60,000 nucleotides of DNA, taken from Symsagittifera roscoffensis. Taxonomy: Eukaryota; Xenacoelomorpha; Acoela; Convolutidae. Positions within the stretch are counted from its first letter, which is position 1, and every line of letters starts with the position of its first letter. The stretch lies in assembly GCF_963678635.1 (NCBI RefSeq), contig NC_087062.1, forward strand, positions 64,641,253 through 64,701,252. The letters run 5' to 3'. Below are positions 1-9,517 of this stretch, one piece after another. Under the pieces are notes generated by a model, which was given only the letters and a program-made list of their open reading frames with translations, was not told the origin of the DNA and did not search any database. A program made the translations under genes and the position numbers.

Positions 1-80
1 TTGTTTAATTGTTCAATGTCAAAAAAGCGGAATAAGGCTGTGTTTCCAAACGCCAGAAAAAAATTTTAATTTAAGACTTT
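1..80. repeat. 80 bp direct repeat, left copy
   Basis: By eye this matches 1460-1539 base for base, including the run of seven A's. The two copies bracket about 1.38 kb that includes a gag-like remnant, so they may be end repeats of a decayed retroelement. Because the copy begins at the window edge, the repeat may extend further left. Confidence 0.85.
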
Positions 81-117
81 AAATTCCGCTCTCGGAGCAG
101 AGTTTTCTTTTAGTTTT

Positions 118-480
118 AGGGCATCCCGCCAATTAATTGCTCTCTTACTAGCCTTTTTTGCTCATCTTCTCGAAATATTCCTGCGTGGTTGTCGTTTAAA
201 CAAGTCAAGCTTGCTAGACGATTCAAAACGGTTTGAAAACCCAGAGCATCTTCAGTTTCTGATTTGGAAGTTCTTATTCGGCAATTCAAAAGCATATTCT
301 CGGATTCAGTCAGGCCCTGCGTATCAATTTAGCAATTGCTCCAAAGCTTGTTGGAGGAATGCTTCACAAAATGATCCTTGCGAGGTCATTTTGTGGAGTT
401 TCATCAAGATTTGAATAGAAGTTGAGAGCTTTTCCATCTAAATGGAGATGTAAATTTTGAGCTTGCTGACTTTGTTCTTC
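118..480 (-). pseudogene. Degraded retrotransposon gag-like fragment
   Basis: Read on the minus strand with several frame changes and stops, this stretch gives pieces typical of LTR-retrotransposon Gag. A 'DGKALNFYSNL' block around 409-441 resembles the usual 'L.G.A..WF..L' motif. It is followed by a QGLTESE-like block and then a 'REQLIGGMP' block near 118-155, resembling the 'F..GL' segment of gag. The order of the blocks is right for Gag. No single frame is open throughout, so it is a dead copy. No reverse transcriptase or integrase was recognised nearby. The family (Ty3-like or other) is inference. Confidence 0.5.
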
Positions 481-1459
481 TGGTATGCGTGACTTGCGCT
501 GAGAAGTCCTTCGAATTGGTTCCAGTTTTCGCTAGGGTGTCCTTAGATTCTCTTCAGTGAAAATTGAGGTGGGTTTTGATCAGCCATTGATGGTATTTGA
601 TGCTAATGAGATTCAAGGGAAGATGTTTTCCCATGAAAACTGGAGTGGGTAATATTTCCTGTCAATTTGTTAACTTAGCTATTCTCGCAATTTGAAGAGT
701 TTTTTTGGTGGTTTTTGAATGTTGGGAATGGTGTGGTGGTATAGGTTTGAGTCAGTTGGTGGTTATATAGGGCTTCTTAAAGTTTTTGTGATAATTTGTG
801 AAGAAAGTGCAGAATGGTGATAAACTGGGGACAGCAAAGACGGCTGTACTGAAGTAGTTTTTAAATAAGATTCTGTATTTGGTCTCTTCAATTTTTCGAT
901 CAATTACTTGTAACTCTGCTATACGGCTGTTGATAGGAAAGCAGTTGCATTGGTAAAATAGTTGGTCATATAACTACATTGGAATAATTGGTTAGTTAGT
1001 TGAAGAGCATCATCAACTTCGCAATGGCAGATGATAAGGTTTTGATCGCTCAGAGTTTTTGTTAGGAAGATGTGGTTTATTGCATTAGTGAGATCAAAAT
1101 TGATGATTTCGAGGAGAATATGCGTAGAGTCAGCTATTGTGAGTAAATGACGAACTTAAGCGTCAAAGGAGCTATCGCTATCTCTGTGATAAATCAAATT
1201 TCCGGGTTTGGCAATTTTTGATATCAGAAATGTGGATAAGTCATAGATTGCTTGTTCCATTCATTGTGAAATTTGATCCCAGCAAGTTCACGTTGTAGAC
1301 TTATGATGTTTCGGTACTGAATCAAGAAGGGAAGCGGTTGTCCACGTGATATTGTTTTGAATATTTTAATGAGTCCATCGATGTTGTTGTAGTCTTTGCC
1401 TCTTGATAAATTTTTGATTTTTAATCGTGTAGTGTTTGCGAAAGTTGAGTTAAAGTCCG
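481..1459. other. Probable continuation of the decayed retroelement
   Basis: The stretch lies between the gag-like fragment and the right 80 bp repeat. On the minus strand a frame stays open for about 60 codons (roughly 1230-1410) and shorter readable pieces follow, all broken by stops. This fits the N-terminal part of the same dead element, but no motif is specific enough to name. Nothing else was seen. Confidence 0.3.
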
Positions 1460-1539
1460 TTGTTTAATTGTTCAATGTCAAAAAAGCGGAATAAGGCTGT
1501 GTTTCCAAACGCCAGAAAAAAATTTTAATTTAAGACTTT
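1460..1539. repeat. 80 bp direct repeat, right copy
   Basis: Matches positions 1-80. After it the sequences diverge: 'aaattccgct' follows the left copy, 'tgcagaagaa' the right. Confidence 0.85.
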
Positions 1540-1701
1540 TGCAGAAGAAAAGTGACTATCTCTGTCGCCATACGATAATGTTGCTATTATCTTGGTGTCA
1601 ATGCTATGTTGTTAGGGATAAATTCTTATTTATCCCGATCTATATCTCGGTTTTTCTAAAACAATTTGTTTTCTGCAATGTAAATTACATTTCTGTGTTA
1701 C

Positions 1702-1957
1702 AGCTTAAGAATATATATTTTTTAGCTCCCCAATATAGTGATGATGATTTTCAACCTATAGTGGTCTTTTCAGGAGCTTTTTTATGAAACACATTTTTTA
1801 AAAGAGAGATACTGACAGAATGAATTCTAGGTTCCTGATAGAATTTTTTTAGAAACAAATATTCTAGTAGGTTAAACTTTGTTCAGGGGCGGATTTACGC
1901 CCTCAACACTGATTCGACCCCCTCACCACCTTTGGTGTTGTTTTATGACATCCTTTT
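1702..1957. repeat. About 256 bp direct repeat, copy 1
   Basis: Runs from 'agcttaagaata' to 'gacatcctttttt' and recurs at 2500-2757 with few differences. It contains 'caggggcgga', a string also seen at the ends of elements near 24.4-25.3 kb, so part of it may be an old inverted-repeat transposon end. Confidence 0.8.
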
Positions 1958-1960
1958 TTT

Positions 1961-2034
1961 GTGATGATGATTTTCAACCTATAGTGGTCTTTTCAGGAGC
2001 TTTTTTATGAAACACATTTTTTAAAAGAGAGATA
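1961..2034. repeat. Partial copy of the same repeat
   Basis: The segment from 'gtgatgatgatt' to 'aaaagagagata' repeats the middle of the 1702-1957 unit directly after it. Confidence 0.75.
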
Positions 2035-2088
2035 GGGAAGCGGTTGTCCATCTCTGTCAACACTAGAACCAACATAAAAAGCGGTTGT

Positions 2089-2482
2089 CAACACTAATGG
2101 AGCACGGCAAATACCGTCAAAACTAGTGACCTCAGTATTTCACATTGAAATTTTATCGTTAAATTAGTTTGAACACTCAGAAATCAAGTTCTCCAGCCAA
2201 AAAAATTTGAAAGATTTTTGTTTGATATTGCTGATCTGATCACAAAAAATGCACAATATTGCGAATTGAAAAAAAAACTATGGAAAGCAAAGCCGGTTTT
2301 TGCTGTGATGGAGGCATATTTAAAAAAAACAGGTCAAAAAGGAAAAAAACTAATATGGTAAAATCTGAGTTCGTAAATTTAGAACCAACATTAAAACCTC
2401 AAGCTTAAGATTTGTCAGTTAGTTGACGGAAATACAGATTAGAAGATGACCACCAGGTGATTTACGGTAGGGGGTCTAGTAC
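2089..2482 (-). repeat. Inverted repeat, left arm (394 bp)
   Basis: It is the reverse complement of 2983-3378 with only scattered differences; both arms can be followed over their full length. A spacer of 500 bp separates them. The right-arm sequence also occurs in the tandem unit copies at 4.6-5.0 kb and 7.0-7.2 kb, so the left arm looks like an inverted segmental copy of that unit. Confidence 0.85.
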
Positions 2483-2499
2483 TCTAGATGCGGGGGTCT

Positions 2500-2757
2500 A
2501 GCTTAAGAATATATATTTGTTAGCTCCCCAATATGGTGATGATGATTTTCAACCTATAGTGGTCTTTTCAGGAGCTTTTTTATGAAACACATTTTTTAAA
2601 AGAGAGATACTGACAGAATGAATTCTAGGCTCCTGATAGAATTTTTTTAGAAACAAATATTCTAGTAGGTTAAACTTTGTTCAGGGGCGGATTTACGCCC
2701 TCAACACTGATTCGACCCCCTCACTACCTTTGGTGTTGTTTTACGACATCCTTTTTT
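2500..2757. repeat. About 258 bp direct repeat, copy 2
   Basis: Second copy of the 1702-1957 repeat, offset by 798 bp. It lies in the spacer between the two arms of the 394 bp inverted repeat. Confidence 0.8.
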
Positions 2758-2838
2758 GGCCGACCGACTTTAAGAATTGTCTAATGGTGTCTTTCGCGCC
2801 AATATATACGAATTTTGAAGGGGAATGCGCGCCAAAAA

Positions 2839-4492
2839 GTTGCATGAAAATCATGATCTAATATATGTCAAAGCGCATCCAGTGCTGCTAGTATAAAGGT
2901 ATGTTTTACAGAAATGAACCAGGTCTCCAATTGGTAGCGTGATTTACAATTTAATAGCGCGATAACAAGGGTGTTGCAACCGAGTACTAGACCCCCCTAC
3001 CGTAAATCACCTGGTGGTCATCTTCTAATCTGTATTTCCGTCAACTAACTGACAAATCTTAAGCTTGAGGTTTTAATGTTGGTTCTAAATTTACGAACTC
3101 AGATTTTACCATATTAGTTTTTTTCCTTTTTGACCTGTTTTTTTTTAAATATGCCTCCATCACAGCAAAAACCGGCTTTGCTTTCCATAGTTTTTTTTTC
3201 AATTCGCAATATTGTGCATTTTTGTGATCAGATCAGCAATATCAAACAAAAATCTTTCAAAATTTTTTGGCTGGAGAACTTGATTTCTGAGTGTTCAAAC
3301 TAATTTAACGATAAAATTTCAATGTGAAATACTGAGGTCACTAGTTTTGACGGTATTTGCCGTGCTCCATTAGTGTTGAATTATCGTTGTTTTTAGATAT
3401 TTGTAAACACCGTTGTTTCAAATCATTTTAATGGATGTTTGCAGCCAGCACTGTCTCATAAAAATAAAACTAATGGTTTCAGAAATCGATTCAGATTGTT
3501 CGAATAACTTATTGCTTGAATTTAATTTTGATATTTGCTCCATTATAAGTTAAAAAAATCAAAGCCCAATTAACAAGGATTGCCGATTGCCGTTCAAGAA
3601 GCTCAGAAAGTACCAAGGATAGCGATCAAAGTCAATAAAGCTTAAAAATCAACTTTAATTTTCAATTTTTTTGTCCTTTTTTGCGTGCTGTAAGTAAGCG
3701 AATTAGATGCAAGCTTTTAACTGGATGGTTGAAACATTGACATAATCGTCTACTGTTGTCTTCTAAAAAGCAATCATAAAACAAAAAGCCAAGATGGGCT
3801 CCGCGTTTTTTAAAAAACTAATTTTTGAATGATTTATTTCCAAGGAATATGCTTTACTCTTTCGAAATTAGACGAAAAAGGAAAATTTTAAACCGGTTGA
3901 AAAAATCTAGCATCGTTTATCACTCAACGCAATATGATGATTGCTTATAGTAACTGATTTTGAATGGAAAAACGTGAGAAAAACAACTAAAGCACACCTG
4001 AAGGATGATTAAGGTTTATTGTGAAAGAAATATGTCAATGGGGACAACTGAATGTTAAGTAAGCACATTAAGATTAACGAAGCGGACATTAGCCGACAAT
4101 ACTTGAGCATACTTGCATTAAGTCGAAAAAAGTTGTCATTAAAACACTTGAAATTCCGCGAAACAAAAAATAATAAATCCCCTACCTCAAAACAGAAACG
4201 CATCTAAGAAAAGAATTCACGCAATATGAGGCCACAAAACGTGAAACTTTTGAAGCCGATTAAGTAAAAAAGGAAATTTAAAAATTAAACCAATGTAGGA
4301 CAGAAGTCGAATATAACGAGAATATGAAAATCAAGCAATCTCAACTATGTCTATTGATCTAAAGTACAGATTGGAAGATCAATTAAAATTGGAGGATCCT
4401 GTAAACAAAAATATTTCCAGGATCCGACAACTATAATGGTGCCAATTAATTTTTTGACCCAGTTTGGAAATGCATTATAAACATGAATCTGA
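2839..4492. repeat. 1.65 kb tandem unit, copy 1
   Basis: Starts at 'gttgcatgaaaatcatg' and runs until the same string recurs at 4493. No convincing coding region is present; the one 64-codon ORF in it is not supported. The copy lacks the fold-back insertion found in copy 2 and so preserves the empty site (ttata-gtaactg, about 3946-3957). Confidence 0.85.
2983..3378 (+). repeat. Inverted repeat, right arm (396 bp)
   Basis: Partner of 2089-2482, running from 'agtactagaccc' to 'ccattagtgttg'. It lies inside copy 1 of the 1.65 kb unit. Confidence 0.85.
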
Positions 4493-6897
4493 GTTGCATG
4501 AAAATCATGATCTAATATATGTCAAAGCGCATCCAGTGCTGCTGGTATAAAGGAATGTTTTACAGAAATGAACCAGGTCTCCAATTGGTAGCGTGATTTA
4601 CAAATTAGTAGCGCGATAAGCAAGGGTGTTGCAACCGAGTACTAGACCCCCCTACCGTAAATCACCTGGTGGTCATCTTCTAATCTGTATTTCCGTCAAC
4701 TAACTGACAAATCTTAAGTATGAGGTTTTTATGTTGGTTCTAAATTTACGAACTCAGATTTTACCTTTAGTTTTTTTCTTTTTTGACCATTTTTTTTTAA
4801 AAATATGCCTCCATCACAGCAAAAACCGGTTTTGCTTTCCATAGTTTTTTTTTCATTTCACAATATTGTGCATTTTTGTGATCAGATCAGCAATTTCAAA
4901 CAAAAATCTTTCAAAATTTTTTGGCTGGAGAACTTGATTTTTGAGTGTTCAAACTAATTTAACGATAAAGTTTCAACGTGAAATACTAAGGTCACTAGTT
5001 TTGACGGTATTTGCCGTGCTCCATTAGTGTTGCTCTTATTGAATTATCGTTGTTTTCAGATATTTTTAAACATCGTTGTTTCAAATCATTTTAATGGATT
5101 TTTGCAGCCAGCACTGTCTCATAAAAATAAAACTAATGGTTTCAGAAATCGATTCAGATTGTTCGAATAACTTATTGCTTGAATTTAATTTTGATATCTG
5201 CTCCATTATAAGTTAAAAAAATCAAAACCCAATTAACAAGGATTGCCGATTGCCGTTCAAGTAGCTCAGAAAGTACCAAGGATAGCGATCACAGTCAAAA
5301 AAGCTTAAAAATCAACTTTTATTTTCAATTTTTTTGTCCTTTTTTTTGCGTGCTGTAAGTAAGCGAATTAGATGCAAGCTTTTAACTGGATGGTTGAAAC
5401 ATTGACATAATCGTCTACTGTTGTCTTCTAAAAAGCAATCATAAAACAAAAAGCCAAGATGGGCTCCGCGTTTTTGAAAAACTAATTTTTGAAAGATTTA
5501 TTTCCAAGGAATATGCTTTATTTTTTCGAAATTAGACCGAAAAGGAAAATTTTAAACGGGTTGAAAAAATCTAGCATCGTTTATCACTCAACGCAATATG
5601 ATGATTGCTTATACAGTGCTGATTTAAATTAACCGGACAAAACGCGTTAAACTTGAAATTTAAAACGCGTTTTTCTCAAATTGGGTTGATTTTAGGTCAA
5701 AACTTATGAAGACAAAACTTGCTTAGAATTTTAGCAGAATTAATATGGTGTAATTTGTTTTGCGAAATTCGGGTCCGAAATTTTACCCCAAAAATGGGTC
5801 ATTTTGGTTTTTCTTAGTTAATCAAAAATTACGCCAAAAATACCCAGTCGATTACAGACATAATTATATCAAAGTGAGCCCCTTGCGTAGCTCAACAAAC
5901 TTTAACAAGGGTATTTTCTCCAAAAAAAATGCAAATTGTTTAAAAATTGTTTTTAAATAAAAAATTGGTATTTTATATAGTAAAAATGACCTTTTTTGTC
6001 TATCAAACAAAAATAAATTAACTCATAAAATTTTTTTGGAGATTATACCCTTCTTAAAGTTTGTTGAGCTACGTAAGGGGCTCACTTTGAAATAATTATG
6101 TCTGTGATCGACTGGGTATTTTTGGCGTAATTTTTGATTAACTAAGAAAAGCCAAAATGACCCATTTTTGGAGTAAAGTTTCGGACCCGAATTTTGCAAA
6201 ACAAATTACACCATATTAATTCTGCTAAAATTTTAAGCATGTTTTGTCTTCATGAGTTTTCTCCTAAACTCAACCCAATTTGAGAAAAACGCGTTTTAAA
6301 TTTCAAGTTTAACGCGTTTTGTCCGGTTAATTTAAATCAGCACTGTAGTAACTGATTTTGAATGGAAAAATGTGAGAAAAGAAAACTAAAGCACACCTGA
6401 AGGATGATTAAGGTTTATTGTGAAAGAAATATGTCAATGGGGACAACTGAATGTTAAATAAGCATCTTAAGATTAACGAAGCGGACATTAGCCGACAATA
6501 CTTGAGCATACTTGCATTAAGTCGAAAAAAAGTGTCATTAAAATACTTGAAATTCAGCGAAACAAAAAAAATAAATCCCCTCCCTCAAAACAGAAATGCA
6601 TCAAAGAAAAGAATTCACGCAATATGAGGCCACAAAACGTTAAGATATCAGCCGAAACTTTTGAAGCCGATTAAGTAAAAAAGGAAAATTAAAAATTAAA
6701 CCAATGTAGGACAAGTCGAATATAACGAGAATATGAAAATCAAGCTCTACTATGTCTATTGATATAAAGTACAGATTGGAAGATCAATTAAAATTGGAGG
6801 ATCCTGTAAACAAAAATATTTCCAGGATCCGACAACTATAATGGTGCCAATTAATTTTTTGACCCAGTTTGGAAATGCATTATAAACATGAATCTGA
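4493..6897. repeat. 1.65 kb tandem unit, copy 2 (with insertion)
   Basis: Directly follows copy 1 in the same orientation. Without the fold-back element and its extra TA it is about 1.67 kb, close to copy 1. The two copies differ by scattered substitutions and small indels, so the duplication is not very recent. Confidence 0.85.
5614..6345. mobile_element. Fold-back MITE, TA target duplication
   Basis: A 732 bp element that is one long inverted repeat. It begins CAGTGCTGATTTAAATTAAC and ends with the reverse complement; the arms of roughly 350 bp remain similar almost to the centre near 5980. It is flanked by TA at 5612-5613 and 6346-6347. Copy 1 of the host unit at 3.95 kb has the uninterrupted site with a single TA. 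TA duplication points to mobilisation by a Tc1/mariner-type transposase (established for that superfamily). No transposase is encoded; the 66-codon ORF at its left is part of the palindrome. Confidence 0.9.
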
Positions 6898-7188
6898 GTT
6901 GCATGAAAATCATGATCTAATATATGTCAAAGCGCATCCAGTACTGCTGGTATAAAGGAATGTTTTACAGAAATGAACCAGGTCTCCAATTGGTAGCGTG
7001 ATTTACAAATTAGTCGCGCGATAAGCAAGGGTGTTGCAACCGAGTACTAGACCCCCCTACCGTAAATCACCTGGTGGTCATCTTCTAATCTGTATTTGCG
7101 TCAACTAACTGACAAATCTTAGGCTTGAGGTTTTTATGTTGGTTCTAAATTTACGAACTCAGATTTTACCATATTAGTTTTTTTTCTA
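6898..7188. repeat. 1.65 kb tandem unit, copy 3 (truncated)
   Basis: Starts like the other copies but stops matching after the 'accatattagttttttt' segment. Only the first ~290 bp are present. Confidence 0.8.
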
Positions 7189-7621
7189 TTTTTTTTTCGG
7201 TTTAAAAGATTTCGGGTTATATTATATCAGCTTAGCGAATTCAGTTTTTCCCACTTAGCGAAATCTCATTCTTAGAGCCTAATTTTTTAAGAGTTGTAAG
7301 TTTGTTTAAAAAGTGTTAGGGTACCAATTTTTGGTCAACCCGGGAAGCAAAAAAAGTTATTATCTAAATATATTTAAAAAAAATAGTTTGTCTGAACAGG
7401 TTTTTTCTTGCTTTGTTACCGCTTTGTAAGATTTGTTTTGATGCTCAATTAGCCATTTAGCCTTCGATTGTCTTTTTTTGTTATTTTCAAGAAACTTCTT
7501 TTGCTTCACTGTCTGTCGGTTAGTTTGCTATACTACTTGTGTGTTGTATTGCAAATAGTGCGAAGTCTTACTTCGCCTCTGTTGCCTAATTTTGAGAGCT
7601 CTTCTCAATGCTTATTGCTTG
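7189..7621. other. No gene seen; one small hairpin
   Basis: AT-rich sequence. The only structure noted is a perfect 7 bp stem with a 3-base loop at 7560-7576 (GCGAAGT-CTT-ACTTCGC). A 75-codon ORF here shows no recognisable motif and is not called. Confidence 0.5.
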
Positions 7622-8085
7622 CGGGGCTCCATAAGAATAATTTTAAATTGATTTTAAATTGCAATAATTATCAATTTTTGTTTCTCAAAAATTAAAATAA
7701 TTGATTTTGAACATTATATTTGCAATATTTTATTGCGGCAACAAAATATTCAGCAATTATAATCCAAATATAGGCCAGAATGTTACCGACCTTACGCCCA
7801 AAGAACGAGATGCCATCAAAGTGTTCAAAAAAATAACACCAATGGAACCAACTACCTCCGAAATCTCATTTGCAGAAAAATTTTTGCAAAAACAGGGAGC
7901 TAGTTTCAAAAATGATTTGTTTTGTACAATTTTGCAATGATTTCATAATTTTTGGGAATTAAAAACTATCACAGTAATTGATTTTCTACTTAAGATAATT
8001 GCAATAATTAATTGCAGCCAGAAAAACTACACAGTAATTGATTTTCAGTTGCAATACTACAGCAATCAATTTTGCGGAGCCCCTG
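7622..8085 (+). mobile_element. hAT deletion derivative (464 bp)
   Basis: The left end reads CGGGGCTCC; the right end reads CGGAGCCCCTG, the complement of CAGGGGCTCCG, a common hAT-type terminal repeat. Flanks are attgcttg (7614-7621) and attgcttt (8086-8093), 7 of 8 bases equal, matching the 8 bp duplication typical of hAT elements. Inside lies a fragment that reads like a hAT transposase. Confidence 0.7.
7755..7940 (+). pseudogene. hAT-type transposase fragment
   Basis: About 60 codons end in a stop. The pattern 'LTPKERDAI..F' followed by 'ISFAEKFLQKQ' resembles the segment of hAT-like transposases with an 'L..eE..A...F' block and then an 'SFAdr.LkrR' block. I see neither the RNase H-like catalytic core nor the C-terminal dimerisation domain, so it cannot be active. 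Identification is by pattern memory only; the surrounding hAT-like ends and target duplication support it. Confidence 0.5.
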
Positions 8086-8119
8086 ATTGCTTTTGTTTAC
8101 GAAGAACAGCTTTTGATAT

Positions 8120-8196
8120 AGCTTTTGATATAGTCAGATCGTGATTTTCCTATTCAATAGCTTTTGATATAGACAGATCGTGATTTTCCTATTCAA
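8120..8196. repeat. Two tandem copies of a 39 bp unit
   Basis: 'agcttttgatatagtcagat...' is repeated once with a single t/a change. A shorter start of the same unit precedes it at about 8107. Confidence 0.8.
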
Positions 8197-8304
8197 GCCG
8201 TCACAGTTGTAATTCATCCGATCTTAGAAAGGTTCGAAAAACTTCGTTTGGTATCGAGAAACATTAAATATACTTTTTGCCATTTTGAATAGGCTTTTTT
8301 GTTT

Positions 8305-8815
8305 CAACTTTTGATACAAAAGTAACGGAATATTTGTGCTCGGGGTGGGTTTTTTTCTTCAGACAAATTTCGACTTTTAACTAGCCATTTTTGACGGAAT
8401 TTTTTTTATATCATTCAAAAAGTATTGTTGACCTGAGCTTGAATTTGAAACGATATTACCTGTGACTGTTTTCCGTAAAGTTATGGGGGTTTAAAGATTG
8501 CCATTTTGGCCAATTTTGGACAATTAAAGCGCGATATATTTCGCGCTATTAATGCGTAAGCGGAGATTTAACCCGTCTTAGAAATCATTCCAAATTGGTT
8601 GAAAGAAGCTTATTTGCCATAATTGATTTATTACAAGGAGCGAAATATATCCTTTTATATTTTATATGGTGTGTGGGGGGATGATTTTCAGAAAAAATTT
8701 CAAATTTTAGAAAAAAAAGTGTTTCATTTTATTTTATTAAATTAATTTTTTTAATGTTATTACTGCTCCATAAATCTTAAAAGGCAGTCGGAACGAGCAG
8801 TCTTGTTTTGATTTT
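8305..8815 (+). repeat. Diverged solo copy of the array monomer
   Basis: It keeps the order of blocks seen in the large array: 'gatacaaaagtaacggaat', 'gtgctcggggtggg', 'gccattttggccaat', 'gcgcgatatatttcgcgc', 'gcggagattta' and 'ggcagtcggaac'. It is unusual in lacking the CAGGGCTTCGCCCTG hairpin: 'ggaacg' runs straight into 'agcagtcttg' at about 8791-8811. Confidence 0.8.
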
Positions 8816-9074
8816 AAGCTAGTGAAAGCGGTGAAAATTTTGCTAATTTAAGTTCATAAATCATTATTTTGTCTACAAGCTTATTTTCACAAGCGTATTT
8901 TCTCTCCCCTCTTCCCTTCTCGAACAAAAAATGGTAGAACGTTTAAAAGTCAGCAAAGCTTTGAATTATTTTTTATAACATTAGGCCAGTTAATTCTTTG
9001 ACATATTCTTTTTAAAAATGTAATTTTGACTGATAATTTCATTAGACAATGTTGTTTCTCGCATATCTTGTTTT

Positions 9075-9517
9075 TTAGTTGACACCCGGTGTTTTAGAAC
9101 TACTAGCTGGGTATGTTCCTGGGCTTCTTGCTGGTGATCTGGTTGTCCTTTGTTGACTTCTCTGAGCGCCTGGCGATTTCGGGTCCTCGGTTCGATCTGA
9201 TCTTAAAGTTCGTTGACCTCCAGCTCCAGGACTTAAAGGTTCTTCCTCTCGGTCGTCTTCGGGCTGCATTTCCAAATTAGGAGACTTGGGATCAGTTCGG
9301 CTCTTTGGTGATCGGGCATCACTCGGTCGTCTATTACTCGTTTTCGGCTGAGTTGGCATTCGGCTACTGGATTTGTTTTGGTTGTATGATTGAGAGTTAG
9401 ACCGGCGCGTTGTACCTCCGCCACCCTCCCTTGATCTTTCGGTGTCGATGTGAAGGATCCTTGGCGTAGTAGTAGTTGATGACCGGAAATCAGGGCGCTT
9501 CTTTTTTGGCACACCGT
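9075..9517 (-). CDS. Exon 14: Ser/Pro/Arg-rich tail and stop
   Basis: 443 nt, residues 875-1021 and stop; acceptor 'atttttgtgtag'. It begins with a basic PKKKRPDF segment resembling a nuclear-localisation or tubulin-binding patch. The rest is low complexity with many S-P and D-P-K-S-P motifs, as in disordered, phosphorylated tails. Assignment to this gene rests on matching phase and a good acceptor. A minus-strand frame also runs open upstream to 9590, into a MITE, but that part is intronic. Confidence 0.7.

Noticed and set aside
1539-1787. 82-codon ORF
   Set aside because: It overlaps the 80 bp repeat edge and the 1702-1957 repeat; low-complexity hydrophobic reading with no motif.
7468-7695. 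75-codon ORF before the hAT fragment
   Set aside because: It crosses the left end of the 464 bp hAT element and has no recognisable motif.
9233-9514. Overlapping 93-codon minus-strand frame
   Set aside because: It is another frame of exon 14; the Ser/Pro composition lies in the frame chosen.
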